NCBI RefSeq assembly: GCF_001424345.1
Contig: NZ_LMPF01000001.1
Span: forward strand, 327,751-391,750
Direction of reading: 5' to 3'
DNA: 64,000 bases
From: Burkholderia sp. Leaf177
GTDB lineage: Bacteria; Pseudomonadota; Gammaproteobacteria; Burkholderiales; Burkholderiaceae
Position numbers and translations under genes: made by a program. Of the stretch, positions 7,789 to 17,891 are shown piece by piece. Each line of letters starts with the position of its first letter. The stretch's first letter is position 1. The notes beneath the pieces were generated by a model that had not been told where the DNA came from, searched no databases, and saw nothing but the letters and a program-made list of their open reading frames with translations.

Positions 7789-10500
7789 TTATTGACCGAG
7801 CGCTTTCTCGACGATTTCCCGCACATCCCGCGATTTAACCTTCGATGCAACCTGTTCCAGCGCCGCATGCGCCTTTTCGCGCAAGGCTGGCGTGTAACGG
7901 CGCCATTGTTCCAGCGTGCGGGCGAGCCGTGCCGCGACTTGCGGATTCATGGCGTCGAGCGCAATCACTTGTTCCGCCCAGAACGCATAACCGGAACCAT
8001 CGGCCGCGTGGAATTGCGCCGGATTAGCACCGCAGAAGCTGAAAATCAGCGAACGGGCGCGATTCGGGTTCTTCAACGTGAACGCGGGATGCTGCATCAA
8101 CTCGCGCACAATATTGAGCACATTGCGTTTCGGCCCGCCACGCTGCGTGGCTTGCAGCGAGAACCATTTGTCGATGACAAGCGGTTCGTTCTCGAACCGT
8201 TTATAGAAGTCGCTGAGCGCGGCGTTGGCGGCGGAGGTATCGGCTGCGCCCGAAGCGCCCGCCGTCAGCAATGCCGACAAAGCCGCCGAGCGGTCTGTCA
8301 TGTTGTTTGCGGCGTCGTACTGCGCACTTGCGAGTTCGATGGCCCGCGCCGGGTCATCGAGCTGGCTCAGGTAGGCGAGGGCGAGATTCTTCAGGCCGCG
8401 TTTGCCGGCGTCGTCTGGCGTCGCGCGGTATTCGCCAGGCGTCCGGTTGGCTTCGTAGACGGCGAGCCACCGGTCGCGCAGGCCAGTCGCGAGGCGTTTG
8501 CTCACGAACACTCGCGCAGCATGCACGGCGGCCGGGTCGGAAACGGCCATTTGCTCGGCAAGGTATCCCTCCGATGGCAACATCAGCGCGAGTTCACGGA
8601 ACGCGGGCGTGAGCGTGGTGTCGTCGAGAACCTGGGCGAAAGCCGAGACAACCTGATCGTCGAGCGTGAGCTCCTCTCCCTTCGACGCACGTTCCGTCAG
8701 GGTAAGCAGTTCACGCGTGGCGAGGCGCTGGCCGGCTTCCCATCGATTGAACGGGTCGCTGTCGTGCGCCAGCAAGAACGCCAGTTGCTCGTTCGTGTAG
8801 TCGTACTCGACAACCACTGGCGCAGAAAAATTGCGCAGCAGCGACGGCAGCGGTTCTTCGGTGACGTCGACGAAAGTAAAGGTCTGCTCGGATTCCGTGA
8901 ATTCGAGCACGCGGGTCGTGCCTTGCGCTTCTTTCTCGCCTTCGAGTGTCAGCGGGAGATCGGCGCCGCTTTTACCAATCAAGCCCACAGAGAACGGAAT
9001 CAGCAACGGGCCTTTTTGCGTCGCGCGTGCGGCCTCCGACGCTTCGCCGTAGCCCTGTTTGAGCGTCAGCGAATATCGCTTCGCCGCTGCGTCGAATTGG
9101 GTGCGAACCGTTATGCGCGGCGTTCCCGCCTGGCTGTACCATCGCTCGAATTGCGCCAGATCGCGGCTGTTGGCGTCGGCCATGGCGTGACGGAAATCGT
9201 CGCACGTCACGGCCTGACCGTCGTGCCGCTGAAAATAAAGGTCCATGCCACGCCGGAAGCCATCGCGCCCAAGCAGCGTCTGGTACATGCGCACGACTTC
9301 CGAGCCTTTCTCGTAGACGGTCATCGTGTAGAAATTATTGATCTCGACGTAGCTTTCCGGGCGAACCGGATGCGCCATGGGACCCGCGTCTTCGGCGAAC
9401 TGCATCTGACGCAGGACACGGACGTCGTCAATCCGCTTGGTTGCGCGGGCAGCGTCGGCGGCGGCGCCGGGTTCGAGGCCGGCGGCCATATCGGCGGAAA
9501 ATTCCTGGTCGCGGAACACGGTCAGCCCTTCTTTCAGGCTCAGCTGGAACCAGTCGCGGCAAGTTACGCGATTGCCCGTCCAGTTGTGAAAGTATTCGTG
9601 GCCGACGACCGCTTCGATGTTCCCGAAATCGACATCGGTCGCCGTTTCCGGATTGGCCAGCACGTACTTCGTGTTGAAGATGTTCAAGCCCTTGTTTTCC
9701 ATTGCGCCCATGTTGAAGTCGCTCACGGCGACGATCATGAAGCGGTCCAGATCCAGCTCCAGCCCGAAGCGGCGCTCGTCCCATTCAATGGAATGCACCA
9801 GCGAATCCATGGCGTGCTGCGTTTTGTCCAGGTCGTGCGGCTCGACCCAGACCTGCAGAAGTTTCTCCTTGCCCGAACCCGTCTTCATGCGCTGTTCGAG
9901 CTTGACCAGCTTGCCCGCGACCAGGGCAAAAAGGTAACTCGGTTTCTTGAACGGATCTTCCCAGCGGGCGAAGTGCCGGCCGTTGTCCAGATCGCCTTCC
10001 TCGATCAGATTGCCATTCGACAGCAATACCGGATACGCCGTCTTGTCGGCGCGCAGCGTGACCGTGTAGGTGGCCATCACGTCAGGTCGGTCGAGAAAAT
10101 ACGTGATTCGGCGAAACCCTTCGGCTTCGCACTGCGTAAAGAAGTTGCCGCTTGATACATACAGGCCGGACAGCGTGGTATTCGTTGCCGGATTGCACGT
10201 ACTTTCAATAGTCAATTCGAACGCGTCCGGAATATTGCTTACCGACAGACCGTTCTCATTGACACGGACGTCCGCGTGCGGGCGCCCGTCGAGCGTGGCG
10301 CCGATAAACTCCATATGCTCGCCGATCAACTCCAGACTCGCGGCCGGCGCGGCGTCGGGATTGCGGCGCAAACGCATGGTGTTGCGAACGACGGTTCGCT
10401 CAGGCACGAGATCGAACTCGAGCGCGACGGTATCGATCAGGAATGCGGGCGGCGTGTAGTCGGCGCGGCGGATTACGGCGGGAGCGGTCGAGTTGGACAT
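7789..10500 (-). CDS. pepN: Aminopeptidase N (M1 metallopeptidase)
   Basis: 903 residues from the ATG at 10500 (MSNSTAPAVIRRADYTPPAF); a TTG 15 codons upstream is also in frame but has no support. It carries the M1 exopeptidase motif GAMEN (MGAMENKGLN) and the zinc motif HEXXH as HEYFHNWTGNRV with the downstream Glu (LKEGLTVFRDQEF), followed by the Ig-like and long C-terminal helical domains of bacterial PepN. It removes N-terminal residues from peptides in the cytoplasm. It is divergent from the DUF4136 gene, with its own terminator. Confidence 0.96.
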   Translation of the reverse strand: MSNSTAPAVIRRADYTPPAFLIDTVALEFDLVPERTVVRNTMRLRRNPDAAPAASLELIGEHMEFIGATLDGRPHADVRVNENGLSVSNIPDAFELTIESTCNPATNTTLSGLYVSSGNFFTQCEAEGFRRITYFLDRPDVMATYTVTLRADKTAYPVLLSNGNLIEEGDLDNGRHFARWEDPFKKPSYLFALVAGKLVKLEQRMKTGSGKEKLLQVWVEPHDLDKTQHAMDSLVHSIEWDERRFGLELDLDRFMIVAVSDFNMGAMENKGLNIFNTKYVLANPETATDVDFGNIEAVVGHEYFHNWTGNRVTCRDWFQLSLKEGLTVFRDQEFSADMAAGLEPGAAADAARATKRIDDVRVLRQMQFAEDAGPMAHPVRPESYVEINNFYTMTVYEKGSEVVRMYQTLLGRDGFRRGMDLYFQRHDGQAVTCDDFRHAMADANSRDLAQFERWYSQAGTPRITVRTQFDAAAKRYSLTLKQGYGEASEAARATQKGPLLIPFSVGLIGKSGADLPLTLEGEKEAQGTTRVLEFTESEQTFTFVDVTEEPLPSLLRNFSAPVVVEYDYTNEQLAFLLAHDSDPFNRWEAGQRLATRELLTLTERASKGEELTLDDQVVSAFAQVLDDTTLTPAFRELALMLPSEGYLAEQMAVSDPAAVHAARVFVSKRLATGLRDRWLAVYEANRTPGEYRATPDDAGKRGLKNLALAYLSQLDDPARAIELASAQYDAANNMTDRSAALSALLTAGASGAADTSAANAALSDFYKRFENEPLVIDKWFSLQATQRGGPKRNVLNIVRELMQHPAFTLKNPNRARSLIFSFCGANPAQFHAADGSGYAFWAEQVIALDAMNPQVAARLARTLEQWRRYTPALREKAHAALEQVASKVKSRDVREIVEKALGQ

Positions 10501-10761
10501 GTCGGGTCGAATTGAGTTGAGAGCGGTGCCTCGGCTTTGGGTCAATCGAGGCGGCCTTGTGTCGGATCATTGTACAAAGGCGCGGGCAAACGTGGGCCCG
10601 ATTCCGGAGGGGTCGGCCGATTGGCCTATTTCCCAAACGTCGATAGGGCATTACAGTCTTTCAACGGGCAGGACAAGGCGACATGAACACGGCGCCTGCG
10701 GTACCCGGCGCTGCCCGCTCGCGGATCCAACGCTGGAAATTAACGGAAACAGAGGTCGGCC

Positions 10762-11496
10762 ATGACGTTCGGACGGTTGTGCGGGGAATGGAAAAGTGCG
10801 GCGCGCATTGCGCTTATCGCGGGTTTCGCGCTGCTCGGCGGGTGCACGACATACGTCCAGACGCAGGTCTCAGCATTTTCGGACTGGTCGGGAAGCGACG
10901 CCACGCGCACTTATGCGTTCGCGCGTTCGGCAGAGCAACAGAACAGCATCGAACAGAAAACGTATGAAGCGCTTGTTGCCAATGAGCTCGCTACGCACGC
11001 GTTTCGCCAGGTGCCAGACGCGAGCGCGAATTACCGGGTGGAGCTGTCGTATTCCATTCGCGGTGACTTCGTGACCGTCCGGCAGCCGGTCTATTACGAT
11101 CCGTGGCCCATGTACGGCGGCTGGTACGGGCGCCCATACGGCTGGGGCGGTTACGGGGCGTGGGGCGGCTGGGACATGGGACCGGCAGGATACGTGGATC
11201 AAAGCTATCCGGTGTTCGTCCACGCCCTCCAGATCCGCTTGACGGACAGGGCGAGCGGGCGGGAGGTGTACAAGGTGAGCGCGAGTAATTCGGGCGGCGA
11301 ATCGTCCTTGGTGCGCGCAATGCCGTACCTCATCCGAAGCGCACTGACGGACTTTCCGTTGGGTAACGGGACGGTACGCACAGTGAAGATTCCGCTCGAT
11401 AAAAACGGCGGTGCCCGCAACGAAACCGCAGTCGCGGCGGGCGACGCCAGCAGGCCGGCGAGCGCACCCGCAGCGGTGCCTGTACCGCTTCAATAA
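10762..11496 (+). CDS. DUF4136-domain lipoprotein
   Basis: 244 residues with a lipoprotein signal ending in the lipobox LGGC (Cys at about residue 28) and a DUF4136 fold after it (TYAFARSAEQQNSIEQKTYE, later LQIRLTDRASGREVYKVSASN). A Gly/Tyr/Trp-rich insert (about 115-150) and an Ala/Pro-rich tail are variable parts. GAGG stands before the ATG at 10762. The family sits in the envelope with unknown function. It precedes the phosphonate operon on the same strand but is separated by about 200 bases containing a weak hairpin, so a link is not shown. Confidence 0.8.
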   Translation: MTFGRLCGEWKSAARIALIAGFALLGGCTTYVQTQVSAFSDWSGSDATRTYAFARSAEQQNSIEQKTYEALVANELATHAFRQVPDASANYRVELSYSIRGDFVTVRQPVYYDPWPMYGGWYGRPYGWGGYGAWGGWDMGPAGYVDQSYPVFVHALQIRLTDRASGREVYKVSASNSGGESSLVRAMPYLIRSALTDFPLGNGTVRTVKIPLDKNGGARNETAVAAGDASRPASAPAAVPVPLQ

Positions 11497-11695
11497 GGAT
11501 CGGAAGAAAAAAATACCGACGAGGTTGCGGTCGTCTCGCCTTTTCAACGTTTAGCGTGGCGTGCGGAAACATCCGAACGGGTGCTAAAAATCAGCATGCT
11601 TTGTGTCCAAATCTGAACGAAATGCGGCCTTGGCGCGCACTAAATCCGGTGACCCCATATATGCAATTAAATTCGAAACGAGATATATTTCGAGG

Positions 11696-12403
11696 ATGAA
11701 CAATCCCTGCAACGCCACATTCCGTGCCCTTCCTGAGCCTCCAACCTGGGATGCACGACTCGCCCGGCGCCTGGTAACGCCGCTCGTTGGCACCCCGATC
11801 ACCCCCAATCACTTGACCACCTTGCGCCTGCTCATTGGCATGGTGGGCGCGTACTATCTTTCGGTTGGCACTTTCTGGACGTGCAGCCTGGGCGCCTTCC
11901 TGATTGCGGTATCGAATTTCGTCGATCATACGGACGGCGAATTGGCGCGGATCAGCGGTCAATCGAGCAAAATCGGTCATTTTTACGATCTCGCATGCGA
12001 TTCTTTTGTGACCGTATTGCTATTCGTCGGGCTTGGTTTTTATGTGGGTGTTCACCATCCTTCCATGATCGTCCCGGCTCAGTGGCTGGGTGGCGTCGCG
12101 GGCGTGGCGGTTGCGCTAATCTTTTTTCTACGCATGCGCATTGAGTCGATGGCGGGCAAGACCGGGACCAAGCAGGCGTCCATGGCGGGCTTCGAAACTG
12201 AAGACGTCTTGTATCTGCTGCCGGTGGTGACCCTGCTCAATGGCATGACCCCGTTCCTTATTGCGGCGTCCATTGGCGCTCCGCTTTTTGCCGTATGGGT
12301 CGTAGTGGACTATCAGCGCGTGGTACGGCGCGTTGCACGGAACACGGCCTCCAATGCGCGCAATAAAGACGCCGATGGTCAAGACTTGCAGGCTGTTCAA
12401 TGA
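11696..12403 (+). CDS. CDP-alcohol phosphatidyltransferase, candidate phosphonolipid synthase
   Basis: 235 residues from the ATG at 11696; a GTG at 11603 would add 31 poorly structured residues. The catalytic signature of the CDP-alcohol phosphotransferase family is complete: D77, D80, G81, A84, R85, G94, D98 and D102 in NFVDHTDGELAR...GHFYDLACD, with several membrane helices around it. The family swaps CMP of a CDP-alcohol (or CMP-headgroup) for a lipid or polyol alcohol. As first gene of a phosphonate operon, its likely substrate is CMP-aminoethylphosphonate with diacylglycerol or a similar acceptor; this is inference. Its stop overlaps the next start (ATGA). Ordinary phosphatidylserine or phosphatidylglycerophosphate synthesis is less likely from this context. 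Confidence 0.82.
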   Translation: MNNPCNATFRALPEPPTWDARLARRLVTPLVGTPITPNHLTTLRLLIGMVGAYYLSVGTFWTCSLGAFLIAVSNFVDHTDGELARISGQSSKIGHFYDLACDSFVTVLLFVGLGFYVGVHHPSMIVPAQWLGGVAGVAVALIFFLRMRIESMAGKTGTKQASMAGFETEDVLYLLPVVTLLNGMTPFLIAASIGAPLFAVWVVVDYQRVVRRVARNTASNARNKDADGQDLQAVQ

Positions 12404-13218
12404 ATTCAACTATTACTCCGGCGCCCACGCCCACCTTTGGCGGCAATCCTGTTAGCCGCAAGGGCCCGCAGGCTGTCGACGAAACCCTGGCCGCGCATCT
12501 CGAGCGCTCCTCTTCGGACCGTCAGCCAGCAAAGCTGCACAAGACCTTCGATGACCAGGGCGCGTTCCTCTATCTTGAAGACTTCTTGCCGCGCGAATTC
12601 ACCGAAAAGCTGGTCGAAGCCGTGCGCGCCGTTACGCCGGCGATCAACCGGAACTACATTCCGGGGCATAAGGCAGGCGGCAGCGTAAGCCGCCATGCAA
12701 TCGACGAACTGGCGCCATTCATTGCCGAGTTGTATCGTTCACCGGCGCTGATCAGCTGGCTGGAAAAGATCAGCGGCGACACACTTCAGGAGTCTCCCGC
12801 AGACGATCCACACGCCTACGCACTGTACTTTTATACGAAGGCGGGGGACCACATCGGCTGGCATTACGATACGTCGTACTACGAAGGCCGCCGCTACACG
12901 CTGTTGCTCGGTGTCATGGACGATTCGTCGTGCCGTCTTGACTACGAGCTGCACACGCGCACACCGGAGATCCCCGACCAACCCGGCTCGGTTCAAATCC
13001 CACCGGGCGGCCTTGTTTTCTTCGATGGCGACAAGCTTCGCCATCGCATCACGCCTGCGCGCGGGAACGAGTTCCGCGTATCGCTGACCTTCGAGTACGT
13101 CACGAATCCGAATATGCGGCCGTGGCAGCGCTTTATCTCGAACATGAAGGATTCGATCGCGTACTTTGGTTTCGGCCAGGTGTTCCGCCGCAAAGGCGGG
13201 AAGAACAGCGCAGCATGA
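12400..13218 (+). CDS. 2-oxoglutarate/Fe(II)-dependent oxygenase
   Basis: 272 residues. The double-stranded beta-helix shows the iron triad H155 and D157 (GWHYDTSYY) and H215 (DKLRHRITP), with R226 (FRVSLTF) as the likely 2-oxoglutarate carboxylate anchor. The sequence resembles prolyl-hydroxylase-like 2OG enzymes rather than the PhnY type. It is coupled on both sides (ATGA at 12400; its TGA overlaps the next ATG at 13215). Coupling to the lipid-transferase gene suggests it hydroxylates the phosphonate headgroup or the lipid; the substrate is inference. Confidence 0.85.
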   Translation: MNSTITPAPTPTFGGNPVSRKGPQAVDETLAAHLERSSSDRQPAKLHKTFDDQGAFLYLEDFLPREFTEKLVEAVRAVTPAINRNYIPGHKAGGSVSRHAIDELAPFIAELYRSPALISWLEKISGDTLQESPADDPHAYALYFYTKAGDHIGWHYDTSYYEGRRYTLLLGVMDDSSCRLDYELHTRTPEIPDQPGSVQIPPGGLVFFDGDKLRHRITPARGNEFRVSLTFEYVTNPNMRPWQRFISNMKDSIAYFGFGQVFRRKGGKNSAA

Positions 13219-14222
13219 GCCGCGCTGGAACTGTCCTCCTGTCGCTCGGCGTGGTGTTGTTCATCGCGCTGCTTGGCTGGCAGGGATTCGGTTCCGTCGC
13301 TTCGGCGCTGGCGGCTGCTGGCTGGGGACTTCTCGCGGTCGCGGCATTTCATTTCCTGCCAGTGGTAATCGACGCACTGGCGATCGAGATTCTCTTCGCC
13401 CGTAATCAACGCGACGTCACATTTCGCGACGCACTGCTCGCGCGCTGGACCGGCGAGTCCGTGAACAGCCTGATGCCGGCCGGTCAGATCGGCGGTCCCA
13501 TGCTGATGGTGCGTTACCTTTCGCAGCGCGGCATGCGTTCCCGCGACGCCGCCGCCGTCATCACCGTCAGCACGACCATGCAGTCCGTCGGCCAGATGAT
13601 TTTCGCGATGCTCGGCCTTGCGTTGCTGAGCAGTTATGCGTCGGGCGTCGGCATGCTGTTGCCGGTGCTGATCGTGATCGTGGTGTGTTCGCTGATGGTC
13701 ATCGGCTTTTTCTTCGCGCAACGCGCCGGATTATTCGGACGGGCAACGCGCTTTGCTTCCCAGTTCGCCGCGCGCTTTTCGAAGAAGCGCGACTGGTCGT
13801 CGCTGGTATCGCGCGCGGAAGCTGTCGATGGCGCCGTGCTCGATCTCTACAAAAAACCCGGACCGGTCGCCGCCAGTTTTGCGCTGAGCCTGGTTGGCTG
13901 GATCGTGGGCACGGGTGAAGTCTGGCTTGCGTTGCATCTGCTCGGCTCGCCGGTCGGCTGGGGCGAAGCGCTGATGCTGGAAAGTCTCGGCCAGGCCATC
14001 CGCGGCGCGGCGTTCGCGGTGCCCGGTTCGCTCGGCGTGCAGGAAGGCGGCTATCTGCTGCTCGCGCGCCTGATCGGTTTGCCGCCCGAAGCCGCTCTCG
14101 CGCTTTCGCTCGCCAAGCGCGCGCGCGAATTGCTGCTGGGTCTGCCGGGCATCGTTTATCTGCATTTCGCTGAAAAGGGCTGGCAGCGCCGTCGTCTCGC
14201 GCGTGTGCCGGATATCGAATAA
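13215..14222 (+). CDS. Lysylphosphatidylglycerol-flippase-like integral membrane protein (HpnL/UPF0104 type)
   Basis: 335 residues from the ATG at 13215, which overlaps the preceding stop (ATGA). About eight membrane helices; the family-typical features include ARWTGESVNSLMPAGQIGG (about 70-95) and the C-terminal GQAIRGAAFAVPGSLGVQEGG. Members of this family include the flippase domain of MprF and hopanoid-cluster HpnL proteins. Placed after a lipid headgroup transferase and an oxygenase, it is a candidate translocator of the phosphonolipid. Family membership is well supported; the cargo is inferred. Confidence 0.8.
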   Translation: MSRAGTVLLSLGVVLFIALLGWQGFGSVASALAAAGWGLLAVAAFHFLPVVIDALAIEILFARNQRDVTFRDALLARWTGESVNSLMPAGQIGGPMLMVRYLSQRGMRSRDAAAVITVSTTMQSVGQMIFAMLGLALLSSYASGVGMLLPVLIVIVVCSLMVIGFFFAQRAGLFGRATRFASQFAARFSKKRDWSSLVSRAEAVDGAVLDLYKKPGPVAASFALSLVGWIVGTGEVWLALHLLGSPVGWGEALMLESLGQAIRGAAFAVPGSLGVQEGGYLLLARLIGLPPEAALALSLAKRARELLLGLPGIVYLHFAEKGWQRRRLARVPDIE

Positions 14223-14243
14223 AGCTTCATCCATAGGATCAAC

Positions 14244-15011
14244 ATGCGCGCAATCATCCTTGCCGCCGGCATGGGATTACGTCTCGTTCAGCCGGAAGGG
14301 CAGCAAAAGCCGAAGTGCCTGCTGCGTTTTGGCGATTCGTCGCTGCTCGAACGTCATTTGCAACTGCTGAAAACCGCGGGCGTCGATGAGATCGTTTTCG
14401 TGCTCGGTTTCAAGCACGAAGTCGTGGAAGCGGAACTGGCCACGATCGCCTGGAAGCCGCATACGGAAGTCGTGGTGAACAACGAGTTTTCGCTCGGCAG
14501 CGTGTTGTCGGTGCATACGGCGGCCGAAGCGCTGACGCGTGGCGGCGATGTGCTTTTGATGGACGCCGACGTGCTTTACGACGAACGTATTCTCGAACCA
14601 CTGGTCGCGGGCGCGGGTCCGGTGAACCGCTTGTTGATCGACCGTGATTTCGAAGCCGGCGACGAACCCGTGAAACTCTGCGTGGCGAACGGCGTCCCGG
14701 TGGAGTTGCGCAAACAGGTGCTGGCGGATCTGCAGTACGACGTGATTGGCGAATCGGTGGGATTTTTCCGTTTCGATGAAACCGCCGCACGCCGTCTGGC
14801 CGAGATTGTCGCGGGTTATGTCGCGACAGGCCGCGCGAACTTGCCGCATGAAGAAGCCGTACGTGATTTGCTGCTGGAACGCAGCCAGATATTCGACGTC
14901 GCCGATGTGACCGGCGCGCCGTGGATCGAAATCGATTTTCAAAACGACGTTAAACGTGCGGCCGACGAAGTCTTGCCGCAACTGCGTCAGCTTGCTGGAG
15001 CCCTCCGATGA
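14244..15011 (+). CDS. Nucleotidyltransferase, candidate CTP:phosphonate cytidylyltransferase
   Basis: 255 residues with an intact sugar-phosphate/choline-phosphate type nucleotidyltransferase fold: loop [10 protein letters not shown] (G9, G11, R13), KPKCLLRFG (K24) and the metal aspartates in [11 protein letters not shown]. The family transfers NMP from NTP to a phosphate or phosphonate. With PEP mutase next to it (ATGA overlap at 15008), activation of 2-aminoethylphosphonate to CMP-AEP, as done by PntC, is the best guess; LicC-like action on another phospho-alcohol is possible. It would supply the CDP-alcohol phosphatidyltransferase at the head of the operon. Confidence 0.82.
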   Translation: MRAIILAAGMGLRLVQPEGQQKPKCLLRFGDSSLLERHLQLLKTAGVDEIVFVLGFKHEVVEAELATIAWKPHTEVVVNNEFSLGSVLSVHTAAEALTRGGDVLLMDADVLYDERILEPLVAGAGPVNRLLIDRDFEAGDEPVKLCVANGVPVELRKQVLADLQYDVIGESVGFFRFDETAARRLAEIVAGYVATGRANLPHEEAVRDLLLERSQIFDVADVTGAPWIEIDFQNDVKRAADEVLPQLRQLAGALR

Positions 15012-16714
15012 ACGCACCGTATCAACTACCCGCGGCTTACGCCCGTTCCCTTCGCCTGCGCGAAATGCTCCAAAGCAACGAGCTTGAATTCCTGATGGAA
15101 GCGCACAACGGCTTGTCGGCGCGCATTGTGAAGGAAGCCGGCTTCAAGGCAATCTGGGGTTCCGGCCTGACGATCTCCGCGCAGTTCGGCGTGCGCGACA
15201 ACAATGAAGCCAGCTGGACGCAAGTGGTCGACACGCTCGAGTTCATGGCCGATGCCAGCGACCTTCCCATTCTGCTCGATGGAGACACGGGCTACGGCAA
15301 CTTCAACAACGTTCGCCGGCTGGTGAAGAAGCTGGAACAGCGCGGTATCGCGGGCGTGTGCATTGAAGACAAGCAGTTCCCGAAGACCAACAGTTTCCTG
15401 AACGGCGAGCGCCAGCCGCTCGCCGAGATGGACGAATTCTGCGGCAAGATCAAGGCCGGGAAGGATTCCCAAAGCGATCCGAATTTCTCCATCGTCGCGC
15501 GCGTTGAAGCGCTGATTGCCGGCTGGGGCATGGAAGAGGCGCTCAAGCGCGCCGAGGCGTATCGGCAGGCCGGGGCAGACGCCATCCTGATCCACAGCAA
15601 GCTGTCCAAGCCCGACGAAATTCTCACGTTCGCGCGCGAATGGGCAGGCCGCGGGCCGCTCGTGATCGTGCCGACCAAGTACTACAGCACGCCTACCGAC
15701 GTATTCCGCCAGGCTGGCATCAGCACGGTGATCTGGGCGAACCATTTGCTCCGTGGCGCGGCGTCGACCATGCAGGCTATCGCCAAGGAAATCCACACAA
15801 GCCAGACGCTCGTGAACGTGGAAGACCGCGTGGCGAGCGTGAACGAGATTTTCCGCCTGCAGGACGCCGAAGAATATTCGACGGCCGAGAGCGTGTATTT
15901 GTCGTCGGCGAGTGCATCGCGTAACGCGGTCGTGCTGGCGGCGAGCCGGGGCGCAGGCCTCGAAGCCGTCACCGCCGATAAACCCAAGGTCATGCTGCCG
16001 ATCGCCGGCAAGCCGCTGCTGCGCCGGCTCGTGGAAGCGTTCAAGAAGGAAGGCATCAACGACATCACGGTGGTCGGCGGTTATCGCGCGGACGCTATCG
16101 ATACGTCGGGCATTCGCCTGGTCGTGAACGACAAGCACGAGCAAACTGGCGAACTAGCTTCGCTGGCTTGCGCCGCGAAATCGTTCACCGCGGACACCGT
16201 GATTTCTTACGGCGATCTTTTATTCCGCAGCTACATTCTTCGCGACTTGGTCGAGTCGGACAGCGACTTCTGCGTGGTCGTGGATTCATCGCAAACGCCG
16301 CAAGCAGGCGTCACATCCACAGACTTTGCATATTGCTCCACCGCCGATGACCGCGCGCTCTTCGGCCAGAAAGTCTGGCTCGAAAGCGTCACGAGTTCGG
16401 CTGGTCCGGCGGACGTGGCATCGAAGACGCCGCAAGGCCGATGGATGGGTTTGCTCAATGTGCGTGGCGCGGGCCGCGAGCGTCTGGTCGCCAAGCTCGA
16501 ACAATTGCAGCAACGCGATGACTTCGCCAGGCTCGACATGGCCGCGTTGCTCAACGCGCTGATCGAGGCAGGCGAGCGCATCGAAGTGCAATACGTGCAC
16601 GGCCACTGGCGCGGCGTGAACGATCTCGACGAACTGCGTCAAGCCGGCGATTTCGCGCACGGGCAGGCACCGTACGGATCGAACGGATCGGCGGGCGCGG
16701 AGGCAGGCGCGTGA
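15008..16714 (+). CDS. aepX: Phosphoenolpyruvate mutase fused to a nucleotidyltransferase-like domain
   Basis: 568 residues. Residues 1-295 are PEP mutase: DGDTGYGN (91-98) and the diagnostic [10 protein letters not shown] (120-129), which separates PEP mutases from isocitrate-lyase-like hydrolases. It isomerises PEP to phosphonopyruvate, the entry step to C-P compounds. Residues 305-550 form a second nucleotidyltransferase domain, but its nucleotide loop is altered: [18 protein letters not shown], with the usual Gly and Arg replaced by Ser313 and Gly317, while K327 and the metal Asp (YGDLLF, D403) remain. The domain may be inactive or have another donor. Both ends overlap neighbours by 4 bases. 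Confidence 0.95.
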   Translation: MNAPYQLPAAYARSLRLREMLQSNELEFLMEAHNGLSARIVKEAGFKAIWGSGLTISAQFGVRDNNEASWTQVVDTLEFMADASDLPILLDGDTGYGNFNNVRRLVKKLEQRGIAGVCIEDKQFPKTNSFLNGERQPLAEMDEFCGKIKAGKDSQSDPNFSIVARVEALIAGWGMEEALKRAEAYRQAGADAILIHSKLSKPDEILTFAREWAGRGPLVIVPTKYYSTPTDVFRQAGISTVIWANHLLRGAASTMQAIAKEIHTSQTLVNVEDRVASVNEIFRLQDAEEYSTAESVYLSSASASRNAVVLAASRGAGLEAVTADKPKVMLPIAGKPLLRRLVEAFKKEGINDITVVGGYRADAIDTSGIRLVVNDKHEQTGELASLACAAKSFTADTVISYGDLLFRSYILRDLVESDSDFCVVVDSSQTPQAGVTSTDFAYCSTADDRALFGQKVWLESVTSSAGPADVASKTPQGRWMGLLNVRGAGRERLVAKLEQLQQRDDFARLDMAALLNALIEAGERIEVQYVHGHWRGVNDLDELRQAGDFAHGQAPYGSNGSAGAEAGA

Positions 16715-17886
16715 TCGAAGCTGCACAATTTGTCGAAGCCGCGCGCGAGCGGGGTTTTGACTGGTACGCGGGCGTGCCGTGCTCGTACCTCACGCCGTTC
16801 ATCAACTACGTATTGCAGGACGAGTCGCTGAATTATGTATCGGCGGCAAATGAAGGCGATGCGGTTGCGTTGATCGCGGGCGTGGCGCTGGGTGCATCGG
16901 GTGCGTTCAAAAAACGGCGCGGTGTATCGATGATGCAGAACTCTGGGCTCGGCAACGCGGTGAGTCCGCTGACGTCGCTGACGTGGACGTTCAGGCTGCC
17001 GCAATTGCTGATTGTTACGTGGCGCGGCCAGCCCGGTGTCGCCGATGAACCCCAGCACGCACTGATGGGTCCGGTCACGCCGGCCATGCTCGACACCATG
17101 GAAATTCCGTGGGAATTGTTCCCCACCGAAGCCGATGCAATCGGCCCGGCGCTCGATCGCGCGACCGCGCACATGGACAGCACTGGCCGGCCGTACGCGC
17201 TTGTGATGCAAAAGGGCAGCGTCGCGCCTTTCAAGCTCACGAAGAAAGGCTTGAGCGGCGTGCGTCGGCGGGCGTTGAACGAGCGCGCCGAAGTCAGGAC
17301 GCAATTCGAGAGCGGAGAGCTTTCCTCACGTCACGACGCGCTTGAACGCGTGATCGCGCATACGCCGAAAGACTCCACGGTCGTGCTGGCATCGACGGGA
17401 TTTTGCGGGCGCGAACTCTACGCAATCGATGACCGCGAGAACCAGTTGTACCTCGTTGGATCAATGGGATGCGTGACGCCCATGGCGCTTGGTCTGGCGT
17501 TATCGCGGCCGGACCTGAACGTGATCGCGCTCGACGGCGACGGCGCCGCGCTCATGCGCATGGGCGTGTTCGCCACGCTCGGCGCGTACGGCCCGTCGAA
17601 CCTCACGCACGTGCTGCTCGACAACGGCGCGCACGAGTCCACCGGCGGTCAGGCGACCGTGTCGCAAGGCGTGGAATTCGCGCGCATTGCGTCGGCGTGC
17701 GGGTACGCGCTGGCGCTCGACGGCGACGACCTTTCGGTGATCGACCAATTGTTCGAAGCGAATGATATCGATGGCGTTCGCTTCGCGCGCCTGTCGATCA
17801 GCATCGGCACGCCGGGCGACTTGCCACGGCCGTCGATCACGCCGGAAGACGTGCGCGCGCGCTTGCAAAAACATATCGGACGCTAG
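16711..17886 (+). CDS. aepY: Phosphonopyruvate decarboxylase
   Basis: 391 residues from a GTG at 16711 that overlaps the aepX stop (GTGA). It is a thiamine-diphosphate enzyme: N-terminal half with [14 protein letters not shown] and [13 protein letters not shown]-terminal half with the cofactor motif [10 protein letters not shown]...[13 protein letters not shown]. It decarboxylates phosphonopyruvate to phosphonoacetaldehyde, making the unfavourable mutase step irreversible. Length and motifs fit Ppd/AepY; sulfopyruvate decarboxylase is a relative but the PEP mutase neighbour decides. Confidence 0.94.
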   Translation: MIEAAQFVEAARERGFDWYAGVPCSYLTPFINYVLQDESLNYVSAANEGDAVALIAGVALGASGAFKKRRGVSMMQNSGLGNAVSPLTSLTWTFRLPQLLIVTWRGQPGVADEPQHALMGPVTPAMLDTMEIPWELFPTEADAIGPALDRATAHMDSTGRPYALVMQKGSVAPFKLTKKGLSGVRRRALNERAEVRTQFESGELSSRHDALERVIAHTPKDSTVVLASTGFCGRELYAIDDRENQLYLVGSMGCVTPMALGLALSRPDLNVIALDGDGAALMRMGVFATLGAYGPSNLTHVLLDNGAHESTGGQATVSQGVEFARIASACGYALALDGDDLSVIDQLFEANDIDGVRFARLSISIGTPGDLPRPSITPEDVRARLQKHIGR

Positions 17887-17891
17887 ACATC

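Noticed and set aside
7693..10155. 820-codon plus-strand ORF opposite pepN
   Set aside because: An antisense frame of a clear aminopeptidase N gene; Arg/His-rich translation typical of GC-rich shadow frames.
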